Position numbers and translations under genes: made by a program. A stretch of DNA of 64,000 bases from Excoecaria cochinchinensis (lineage: Eukaryota > Streptophyta > Magnoliopsida > Malpighiales > Euphorbiaceae), in contig CANTUQ010000119.1 of the NCBI GenBank assembly GCA_947683425.1, forward strand, positions 2,851,001 to 2,915,000. Reading direction: 5' to 3'. Under the pieces are notes generated by a model, which saw nothing but the letters and a program-made list of their open reading frames with translations, was not told the origin of the DNA and searched no databases. How positions within the stretch are numbered: the first letter of the stretch is position 1; each line of letters starts with the position of its first letter. Below are positions 35,001-47,000 of the stretch, one piece after another.

Positions 35001-38000
35001 ACCCACTGAGATGAGAAAGAAAAAAGACATGTATTTGAATTCTTTACCCTAGTAATAGTTGTGGTCGAAGAAATTTTCAAAGAATTCCGATACTGAATAA
35101 ATTTTGCATACTCATCTGCAGAAATAATAACATACTTTCCAGAGGTACTGGTCGTAGCAATGTTTGCTAATTTGGGCTTTTGGTTATGTAATTTTCTACA
35201 GAACCTTTTTATATGACCAAGTTCGTGGCAATAATAGCAGATCATATTTTTGTCCCAACTCATATTAAATAATACCGAGTGACAAAAAAATATCACCTAA
35301 CAAATATTCAATCAGTAAACCAATACACAAGTACTGTTGGCAATAACAACAACCCGCCTGCAAAGAATAATTTTCTTAAACAAATCCAACCAAGCAGCAA
35401 CTTAAGATCTTGATTATTAAAACAACCACCAAGCTTCCAAGCCTTAATTGCAGTATCACCTCAACATAAACTTCCAACACTTCTAATGCCAAAACACCCA
35501 AATATTTTTCTTAAATAACATACTCAGCAACTAAAAGAGGTAAGGACATAACCTTTTGTGGAGAGAACAAATTCAATCAAGATTCACTGGAGAACAGAGA
35601 GCAGAGTCTGAAGATCGGAACTTGAAGAACCATCAACAAAGTAAACCACCTCAAGAGGACACCGGCACCTGACCGGAAATGACAGGGCGACGTCGGAGAA
35701 GGTGTCAGAGATCAACGGAAAATGGACAAAGAGCCGAACGTGGAGAACAGAGGCTGACGAAGAATTCCAGAGGATCAAACACCATCAACTAGAGGAAATC
35801 ACCCCACGAAGACACCGGATACTGACCGGGGATGACAAGGCGACGCCGGAGACGGAATCGGAAGACCGTCGGACGCCGTACGCACTCCCACGCGCCAGCG
35901 CGTGAAGACGGAACCAGATTCTTGTGGAGGCGCGTGAGGACCACTCGCCGGTCTTCTGGTCACCAGACTTCGTGCGACGGCCGGAAATCTACCGGCGCTC
36001 CTTCTGAAGTCGGTGGTGAGGAGAATAGGTCACCGGAACTTAGTGACCTAGGTGGGGCAGAACGATGAAGAACACGGAAAAGAAGAACAGAGCCCAGAAA
36101 ACCCAGAAATACCTGATTTTCCAAACGAGCCTAAGGCTCTGATACCATGTGAGAAAACACACAAATGAATTGAATTTTCTGTATTCAATTAATTAAAACC
36201 TTAGATTACATTACATATTTATACAATACTTAATTCCTTAATTAGCTCCTTAATTTGCTCTACCTACTACTAACTTTACAGCTACCTACTACATACTTAC
36301 TAACAATAACATTTCAGTCCTTGAGTTTGAGATAACATTCTGATTTATGAGAATTTAAAAATGGAACTGATCAAATTGTTTCATATAAAAGATGAAGAAT
36401 AATAAAGTTATTTCACTTAAAAGGCAAGGGATTGAAGTGCAATTGAAGGATTAAACTGTATATTTCATAACAAGTGCAGGACTAATTTAATTATTTTTCT
36501 GAAAAGCTAAGCTTCCACGTGTAGTGATCAATATCAGAGAGAATTTTGTAATTTAGCCAACTTCCCCTACCTTTTATCTTATTCATATCTGACAATAATA
36601 TGTCTAAGCTCTTTTTTTTTTTTTTGGGCCATAAATACACTTTTTTGGCAATTCATCTACTTTTATGTATATCTAATTGACAGGTTTCCTGTGGTTGGAA
36701 GCATACTGCTGCAATTTCTGGTAAGCATATATCTAGTCCAAATTTGAATGAGATTAAGGTGTTTTGTGATAGCCTTTTTTTCTTGTTTTCTTTTTTTTTT
36801 AAATTCCTAGCACACCTTATATATGTTCAGATCTGGTTGATATATTGAGTGCCTGCAGATTTGTTTTCATGCTAAAAGGTAATCTTCTACGAAAAGTTTG
36901 ATGTAAACCTGACATCTTCACAGCCTTGGTCATTAATTTATTTCAAGCCATCATTAAATATCTTCAATTTCTTACATGAGTATTAACAAAATCGTAACAA
37001 CTCTTTTAAGATTCACAAAACACTTTCCAATAGTAGATGAAACTGTTCTATCTAAATGTTTATTGAGTCAAATATACAACAGAGAAAATTGTTACAGATC
37101 TAGAACTGTTCCTGCTTTAAGCCTAGGCAGCTTCTATACAATTGCATATAAAATTACTAAAAGTAGCCTCCATAAAAGTTCAAACTTTTAAATTTAGCGA
37201 TTCTTTATCCAAAACAATAGTTGATGCTATTGCTTCTTAATAAGATATATTCTATAACTATATGCAGAAAAGTGAATGAAAGGAGAACATGTAAACCAAT
37301 AAAATTGTTGCTTTACCTTTTAGTTAAACTAGTATTAAAACCCGCGCTATGCACATGACCATATTAAAAAAATAAATTATAGCAAAGTTAAGTGTTAATA
37401 TTTTTCTACAAAATTATATTTAAATTAATTTGAAACAATTTGAAATATAATTGTTTCATAATAAATAATAATATACAATAATTTAATAAAAAATATATTT
37501 AATAATGTATGACATTAAATTACGAAAAGCTTTTTATATATCATATTTGTTCATTTATTATTCATCCATCAACGTCAAAAATTAAAGTCTCCAACCATTT
37601 TCTATTTGACATATGTGAAAGAGCAATATAAACTATAAAGTTATCCATGTGTAAATACATGTTTCTTTAAATTAAGGAAATGATAAAGATTATTAAGATT
37701 TTACTTAAAAAATATAATGAGTGATCAAATAATAAATACATTTAATTTATGCATTTAAAGTATTGACCATCAAAAGTTCTATCACGTATAAGCTTGGAAT
37801 GTCGAGATCCATTGTCCATTACATGATATTGGAAAAAATTCCATTCATTTATGCAACATCCAAATGCTCATTAAGATTAAATTCAAACATTTTTGAGTTG
37901 CTAATCCAACTACTTTTCTTTCCCTCATTCTTCAGTGTTTCAAGGAGATTTATCCCTGTTACCGAATGTATATAGTATATTCCTAATTAGTTGGTTAACT

Positions 38001-41000
38001 TACCTTTTATGGTATATTCCTAATTAGGTTAATGGATTTAGTTTCCATAGTTGTTAATGAAGAAATTCAGAGTATGATTTCTTATTTTTGTATTAACATT
38101 AAACCTAAATTTATATAAGAAAGATTGGAAATTAAGTCAAAATATAGCTCCTAAATCACCTCCTAACTACCATGATCAATTTTTGCAACCTCACAGCTAT
38201 ATTCAACAATTCTTATATTTCAACCTTACAGTTATATTCAACACTCCCTCTCAAGTTGGTGCAAAAATATTACGCATGCCCAATTTGCAAACTATGGTGT
38301 GAAAGGTTCGACTATTGAGTCCTTTTGTAAAAATATCTGCTAGCTGTCTATTTGATTTCACATGAAATAAACTCAAGATGTCTTCAGTTAGCTTTTGCTT
38401 GATGAAATGTCGATGGATTTCAATATGCTTCGTCCGGTCATGCTGAACAGGATTATGAGCTATACTGATGGCGGTTTTGTTGTCACAATATAAGGATAGT
38501 CTTCTTCCTTCAGATAGTCTCAATTCTTCTAGTAGCTTTCTCAGCCAAAGAAGTTCACAAACACCTTGAGCCATAGCCCTGTATTCTGTTTCAGCACTCG
38601 ATCTTGCAACTACAATTTGCTTCTTACTTCTTCAAGTAACTAAGTTTTCTCCTACAAGAGTACAATATCCCAATGTAGATCGTCTGTCATTCAAAGATCC
38701 AGCCCAATCTACATCTGTAAAAGCTTCTATGTGGAGGTGACCATGTTTGGAGAAAAGAAGACCCTTTCCTGGGGCAGATTTCAAGTACCGCAAAATTCGA
38801 AAGACAGCTTGCATGTGAGTCTCATGGATCATGCATGAATTGACTCACCAAGCTCACTGAGTAGGCTATGTCTGGCCTAGTTTGTGAGAGATAAATGAGT
38901 CTTGCAACTAACCTTTGATTTCTCTCTTTATCAACTGGCTTTCCGACTTCTACTTGTAGCTTGTGATTGCTTTCAATAGGCGTGTCTGCCGTCTTGCATC
39001 CTAGCATACCAGTCTCATCCAAAAGATCTAGGATGTATTTTCTCTGAGAAATGAAGATTCCTTTGGTTGACCTGGCAACTTCGATTCACAAAAAATATCG
39101 TAACTCTCCAAGATCCTTTATCTCAAATTCTTCAGCTAAAAGCTTCTTCAGGCGAACAATTTCTTCTTTATCATCCCCTGTCATCACTATATCATCAACA
39201 TAAACTATAAGAAGAGTGATTTTACCCTTGGAGTGTCTCATAAAGAGGGTATGATCAGCATTACTCTGTTGATAACCAAAAGAAATCATGGCTTTGCTGA
39301 ATCTGTCAAACCAAGCTCTTGGAGACTGTTTCAATCCATACAAGCCTTTCTTCAGTGTGCACACCTTTCCTTTAGTTCTTTCATCATCAAAACCAGGAGG
39401 TATTTCCATGTAAACTTCTTCTTCTAGGTCTCCATGGAGGAATGCATTCTTCACATCAAATTGCTGCAAATCCCAATCTAAATTAGCTGCACAAGATAGC
39501 AAGATTCTGATTGTATTCATTTTGGCAACAGGTGCAAATGTTTCCTGGTAATCAACTTCGTAAGTCTGAGTGAATCCCTTTGCCACTAGTCTGGTTTTAA
39601 ATCTTTCAACTGAACCGTCAGCTTTGTGTTTTATTGTGAACACCCACTTACAACCAACTAGCTTTTTGTCTGGAGAGTCAATAAGTTTCCAGGTTTCATT
39701 TTTTGAGAGCGCCTTCATTTCTTCTATCATAGCTTCTCGCCACTTTGGATCCGTGATAGCTTTCCTCCAATCCTGTGGAATAGATATAGTGGAAAGAGAC
39801 AAGGCAAAGGCTCTATAGGAGGGAGACAGATGATCATAAGAGACAAAGTTAGAAATGGAATGTTTTGTACAAGACCTGACTCCTTTTCTTTGAGCAATGG
39901 GCAAATTTAAATCAAGATCAGAAGATAACTCACCCAAGGATTTTGGCAGTGTAGAATGCATGATAGCTTCTTCAGGCCTATTATTTCTGGAGTATCTCAA
40001 CAAATCAGGTTTATTTAAACGACCAACATCATTCTGCTCCCCCTGAACATCAACAATACTATCCTCCTGAACAAGATCATGCTCCCCCTGAACATCAACA
40101 TTATTATTATTATCCGGAATAAGATCATGAGTTACCACATGTTCATTTATCACCACTTCTTTACTATTCTCCCCCTGAAGAGGTGACTGAGTAATGCCAA
40201 AATAAAGTTCAAACTCCCTAAAGGTAACATCCATACTGACATAGAATTTCCTGGATGGGGGTGATAACACTTATATCCCTTTTGAGTTGGCGAATACCTA
40301 ATAAATACACATTTTAGTCCCATTGGATCTAATTTGCCAACATTTCTAGTATGGACAAAGCAAACACTTCCAAAAAATTTTGGTGGTACAGTATACTGAT
40401 TTTTTCCAGTTAAAACTTCTAAAGGAGTCTTAAAGTTGAGAGATTTGAGAGGTATTCTATTAATGAGATAGGTAGCTACTAGTATTGCATCCCCCCAATA
40501 TGGTTTTGGAACATTCATAGTAAACATAAGAGATCTAGCAACTTCCAACAAATGCCTATTTTTCTTTCAGCTACTCCATTTTGAGCACTAGTATAAGAAC
40601 AACTAGTTTGATGAATGATTCATTGAGATTCCAAATAAGATCCAAATCTACTATCCATATATTCTGTCCCATTATCAGTTCTTAAAATCTTTATTTTAGC
40701 TCAGTTTGATCCATTTTATGAAAAGATTGAAAACAGGAAAAAACTTCACTTTTTGTTCTAATCAAATACATCCAAGTCATTCTGGTTCAACAATCAATAA
40801 AGGTAACAAACCATCGATTTTCAGATAAAGAGAGTTTGTGTGGGTCCCCAAACATCAGAATGAATAAGTATAAATGGAACAGTGGCTTTATTATCACTTA
40901 AAAGATAAGAGTTTTTTTATATGTTTAGCATACTCACAAGCATCACAAGATAAGGATTCAAATCGAGTTTTAGAAAATAAATTAGGATATAGTTTTTCTA

Positions 41001-44000
41001 AAACAAAGAAAGATGGATGTCCTAATCTCTTATGCCATTGTATTATTTCCTGATTGCCATCCTTATGTCCTCCAAACAAAGCTAAACCTTGACAGTCATC
41101 CATCATGTAAAAGCCATCATGCTCTCTACCACTACCAATCATCTTCCCCGTTTGAAGATGCTGAAAGATACAATAATCAGGAAAAAACTCAACTTTACAG
41201 TTTAGAGATTTAGTGATAGCACTGACAGATAAAAGATTGATAGGAAATTGAGGAACATGAAGAACAAAAGACAACTTAATATTTGGAGTACAAACAATGG
41301 AACCTGTCCCAGAAATAGAAGTAAATGACCCATCAGCTATCCTGACACTATCACCCTTTAGACATGGAGAGTAGTTAAGAAAACCTTTAGAAGTGCCTGT
41401 CATATGTCTATTCGCACCAGAATCAATAATCCAAGAGTCAAGATGAGCAAGTGTGTTACCTGTTTGGACGGAATTCGAGATAGCACGGGATAAAAGATTG
41501 AGTTGTGACATAAGGCATTTGAAATGTTGAACTTCTTCAGAGGAGAGACTTTCCACTGGGGCTTTCTCCTTAGATGATTCAGCTGCTTCTAACATGTTTG
41601 CTTGAGCTCTAGTTGGATTGGCTCGTTTTCCCCCACGACCTCTAGTAGGTCTCCCGTGTAACTTCCAGCAAGTTTCTTTTGTATGCCTTGGTTTTTCACA
41701 GTGTTCACAGTGCACACGATCTTGATTAGAAGAGATACCTTTCGACTGATCTTGAGTGAAATGGACAGTTAAACCCGACTTTTCAGTTGGTGCAGTATAT
41801 AGCATGGCACCTCTTTTGGTTTCTTCCTGCTGAATATAAGAGTTTGCTTCTTCAAGAGATGGAAAGGGAGATCTACCAATGACTTGAATTCTTAATTGGT
41901 CAAATTCAGAATTCAAACCAGCCAAAAAATCATACACCTGCTCTTTTTCAATCATATTTTTGATTAATATAGCATTTTCAGTACACTTAGCTTGAAAATT
42001 CTGATAATAATCCAATTCCTGCCATAAACTGCTCAATTCAGAAAAATAATCCGAAACAGTAAGCTCTCCTTGTTTCGTGTCATGAATTTTGTTCCTAAGC
42101 TCAAAAATTCGAGCATCATTTCCTATACGAGAATAGGTAATTTTTGCAGCCTTCCATATCTTCTCTGCAGTGTCAAGCAGTAAATATTGTCTAGAAAATT
42201 TAGGGTGCATAGAATTTAGAAGCCAAGACATAGCCAATGAGTTATTAGAGTCCCATTGACTAAAAGTGGCATCAGTAACAGGTGGTGGTTTTTTATCTCC
42301 ATTAATATATCCTTGCAATTTTCTAGCCTTAATAGATGATAGGCATGTTCTAGATCAGGCTAAATAGGTATTACTTCCATCTAATTTAAATAGACTAATT
42401 TGACCATCATTAGCCGTATAAAATTTTTCTATTTGTTTAGTTTCAAATTCTGACATAATGGGAGATTAAAAAGTATAATAAGCAAACACAGAACCTGATC
42501 AAGGAAAATCCAAAGTACCAAAATTTCAGAGGTGGCCGAAGATTGGTCCAACAGGGTTGGAAGAGTCTTATAACAGCAATCTGGTGACAGCAAGGATGGA
42601 TGAATGAAGAGGAAGAGAGGCAGAGAACACGTATCCCTAAAGAAACCCTCACGGCGAATTCAGATCTGACCGGTGAGGTGCTGGTCGGAATAGCAAGAGG
42701 CCGGCGGCCTGGGTAGACATGATCCGGTGACAGGCGGTGACCGGAGGTAGAGGTACGCGCTACGCGCGCCGGCGATTGAAGATTGTTGCCGAAATGATCT
42801 GATGGCGCGTGTGGCCACGCGCAAGGTCGGACGGCGTCGAAATTTTGTGCACTGACCGGAATCGGCCTGGGCTTCCTTTCGGTGATGGTGGTGACGCCGA
42901 AAGAGGGATGAAACAGTGTCCCCTTTTACCGCTGCCAAGAAACGCAAGGAACAAAATGTTTCAGCGGCGCGTGTATCCACGCGTGTGGTCGGAAGGTACC
43001 GAAAATCTGGACAGTGGCCGATCTTGTCCTGGCCTTTCTTCCGGTGAGGGTGGTGTCGCCGGAAAAAGGAGAACTTGATCTCTTGAACTTTGTCGAAAAA
43101 TCCAGTGTACTGGAATTCTGAAAAAAGCTACTGCAGGGAGGCAACTCAACCTTAATGGCAGTATAGCTCTGATACCATGAAGAAATTCAGAGTATAATTT
43201 CTTGTTTTTGTATTAACATTAAACCTGAATTTATACAAGAAAGATTGGAAATTAAGTCAAAATACAGCTCCTAAATTAGCTCCTATATCACCTCCTAACT
43301 ACCATAATCAATTTTTCAACCTCACAACTATATTCAACAATTCTGATATTTCAACCTTACAGCTATATTCAACACAGCTATATTCAACAGTTAGCAATAT
43401 ATTTGTATATATACTTGTAATTCTTGAAGAATAAAAACACAATTTTTTTCCCCTTCTTGTTTTGTTACATGGTATCATATCCTTAGGCTCTTTTGGGAAT
43501 TTTCTTTCTTTCTTTCTTTTTTCTTTTCTTTTTTCAGGGTTTGTTGTTTGTTTTTAGACTGAGGATTTTGCTCCTCTTTGGGTCACCGGTTCTGGTGATG
43601 GGTTTGTCTCACCGCCAACATCGAAAGGTGTGCAGGAGTGTTTCCGGCATCTCCACCAAATCTAGCGACCAGATTGTCTGCGAGTGAGCCACATGAGCCG
43701 TCATGATTTTTCGTCACTTCTTCACGCTCCGGCAAGTGGGAGTGCGTGTCTTGTCTAGTGGTATTCCAATTTCATCTCCGACGTTGCTTGGCTGTTTTCG
43801 GGATTGATACAGTGTCTATTTGGTCATCGGAATTGGCTTCTATTCTCTTTGTTTCAGATACTATTTTGGAATTTTGCTTGGCATTATGGATTCTTGTTGT
43901 GGCTTGCTTGAGGCATTGCTGGAATATTTTTTTTGGTTCTCTTGAGGTGTTGCTACTGGTGGATCTGGGTTCTTTAATTTTTTTGGGTCCTGTTTAGTTA

Positions 44001-47000
44001 TGGTTTGTGATATTTGATTGGTGGGTTATACCTTTTTGTGATAGTTTTATTTGAAGTTTTATTGTTGATTAGCAGTGTTGGGTTTTTAAAATGGCGGGTG
44101 AGAATAAGTCTGTTACTGAATTTATTTCAATACCTACTAAAATAACTGAGCATAAATTAAATAGATCTAATTATTTAGAATGGAGTATAAGGGTTTATTT
44201 GCGAAGTGTTGAAAAAGATGATCATTTAATTGAAGAACTTTATGCTGATAAAACTTGGCTTAGAGATGATGCTTGTTGTTACAAATTACGAATTCTATTG
44301 AAAGTGATGTGATGGGTGTAGTAGATCATTGTATGCATGTTAAGGAGCTAATGGGTTATTTAGCATTCTTATATTCTGGTAAAGGCAAGGTTTCTTGCAT
44401 CTATGATGTTTATTAGGCCCTTTTATCATGTTGAAAAGGATGAGTCCAAGTCACTCACAGCTTATTGTATGGAGTTCAACAATACATATGCAGAATTGAA
44501 TGTTCTTTTGCCTTTTAGTATAGACATTAAAATGTTACAAACTCAGAGTCACAAATGGCTATCGTTCCTTCAGAATTTGAGACTGTCAAATCTCAGATTC
44601 TCTTTAGTCCTAAACTCATTATTCTTCATGATGTATTCAGCAATTGTTATGAACGGAGAAGAATACTCAAACTACTGACCAGTCTAATGTCCTGGTTGTT
44701 AAAGGAGAGGGAAATGATGTTGGAAAGAAGAACAATAAGGGAGGAAATGATACTACAAACAATGGCTTTAGCACTATTGTCTACTATTACAGCAAGGAAC
44801 CTGAATACATAAAGAAGTATTGTAGAAAAGTGCAGAATCACAATAAGAGAACCCAAGCTGCCAACATTGCTGCATCTAGTTCATCTGCTGAGAAATCTAT
44901 AACTATCTTAGCTGAGGAATATGTTTGGTTTCAAGATCTTCTGAAAGAATTTGCTTCGGTTATAACTATTGCGGATCTAGATAAAATATGTCTTGTTTTC
45001 TCAAATAAATGGGTCATTGATTTGGGTGCCACGGATCATATAACAAGTAATTCTCATACATTCTCTACCTTTCAATCACATACAATATCTTCTTCTGTAA
45101 GTATATCTGATGGATCAACTTATATTGTTGGGTGCTCTGGGATTGTTAAACCTACTTCTTCTATCACTTTATCTTCAGTGCTAAGCTTATCCGTTCTTGC
45201 TTTCAATTTGATTTCTGTAAGCAAACTCACCAAAGATCTAAATTGTTGTATCTCATTTTTCTTGATTATCGACTTTTTCAAGATCTTATGACAAAACAGA
45301 TTATTGGTAAAGGACATGTATCTAATGGTCTTTACATTCTGGATCAAAGAATACCTCGTTTTGTTGCTTGTTCCAGTGTTGCTTTTTCTTTTGAAGCGCA
45401 TTGCTTGTTGGGACATCCTTCTTACCTATTTTGAAAAAACTATGTCTACAATTTTATAATGTATTGTCATTGGATTGCGAGTCTTGTCATTTTACAAAAC
45501 ATTACCATAGTTCGTTAGGTCCTAGAGTTGATAAATGAACTGAGTTTTCTTTTGAATTAGTCCATTCGGACATTTGGGGTCCATTTCCTGTTGTGTCCGA
45601 AACATGATTAAGATATTTTGTTACTTTTATAGATGATTTTTCTATAATGACTTAGATTTATGTTATGAAGAATTGTTCCGAGGTGTTTTTTCATTTTTCT
45701 GCTTTTTTTGCTGAAATCAAGACTCAATTTAATGCTTCTGTGCATATATTAAGGAGTGATAATGCTAAAGAATACGTGTTAGAATCTTTTTAGACTTATA
45801 TGATCCAACATGATATTCTCCATCAATCATCATGTGTTGATACATCTTCACAAAATGGAGTGGCTGAAAGAAAGAATATATTGTTCTGATACTTTTTTTC
45901 CTCTAGCTAAATTGACTTCTGTCTGTCTCTTCATATCTATTGCTGCTTCTTAGTATTGGCCTTTACATCAGCTAGATATCAATAATGTTTTTCTCCATAG
46001 AGATCTTTAGGAAGAAATCTATATGGAGCAATCACCTGATTTTGTTGCTTAGGGAGAGCATGGGGAGGTTTATAGTATGAAGAAATCTCTGTATGGACTA
46101 AAGAAGAGTCCTTGTGCTTGGTTTGGCAAATTCAGTGAGGTGGTCTAAGAGTTTGGGGTAAAGAAGAGTCAACGTGATCATTCAGTTTTCTACAGACAAT
46201 CACAAGCTGGCATTATTCTTCTAGTTGTTTATGTTGATGACATTGTGATTACAGGGAGTGGTTCTGCATGTATCTCTTCTCTTAATTCTTTCATGCATAG
46301 TAGGTTTCACACTAGAGACTTGGCTAGTTGAAATATTTCCTTGGAGTGAAAGTTTCCATATGCAAGAAAGGAATTCTTCTATCCCAAAGGAAGTGTGTTA
46401 TTGACCTGCTTGTAGAAACGGGAAAATTAGGAGCTAAGCCATGTGGTACTTCTATGATTCCCAATGTGCCACTTACAAAAGATGATGCCGATTTTTTTGA
46501 TGATCCAGAGAGATACAAGAGGTTAGTTGTAAAGCTGAACTATCTCACTGTGACTCATCCAGATATTGCATTTGCAGTAAGCGTGGTTAGTCAGTTTGAG
46601 TACTCCTATAGTCAAGCATTGGGAAGGTTTAGAGCAAATCTTATGTTATTTGAAAAGTGCGCCTAGATTAGATATACTATACAGTGATTATGGACATTCT
46701 AGTATTAAGTGCTTCGTTAATGCTGATTGGACAAGTTCCAAAAGTGATGCTGGCTATGTTTTTTTGTTGGAGGAAATTTAGTATTTTGGATAAGTAAGAA
46801 GCAAATTGTGGTATTTAAATTCAGTGCAAAATTTGAATATAGACCTATGTCATAATGTACATGTGAGATCTTGTGGATTCATCATTTGTTAGTTGAGATT
46901 GTTTTGAATCCTTTATCATCAGCAAAACTGTGGTGTGATAATTAGACTGCTTTTCACATCATTTTTAATTCAATGTATCATGAACGGACTAAACATATTG

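Larger units (their letters stand above)
31664..36305 (-). mobile_element. E5: young Ty1/copia retrotransposon lacking capsid, TSD ATAAC
   Basis: LTRs of 158 bp at 31664-31821 and 36148-36305 differ at only three positions by my reading. TSD ATAAC at 31659-31663 and 36306-36310, PPT complement CTCCCCCTCAAG at 31822, PBS complement GGCTCTGATACCA before 36148. The coding part is one frame with two internal stops, so this is the most recently active element in the window. It has no capsid region. Confidence 0.92.
38058..43389 (-). mobile_element. E6: Ty1/copia retrotransposon inserted in the 5' LTR of E7
   Basis: LTRs 38058-38243 and 43178-43389; PPT complement CTCCCTCTCAAG at 38244; PBS complement GCTCTGATACCA before 43178; flanks GTTAA (38053-38057) and GTTAG (43390-43394), a 5-bp TSD with one change. 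Close relative of E4. Long open stretches remain (474 and 394 codons). Confidence 0.9.

Noticed and set aside
42809..43149. Several overlapping open frames on both strands in the E6 leader
   Set aside because: Openness on both strands in a GC-rich leader is a composition effect; no domain or conservation supports them.
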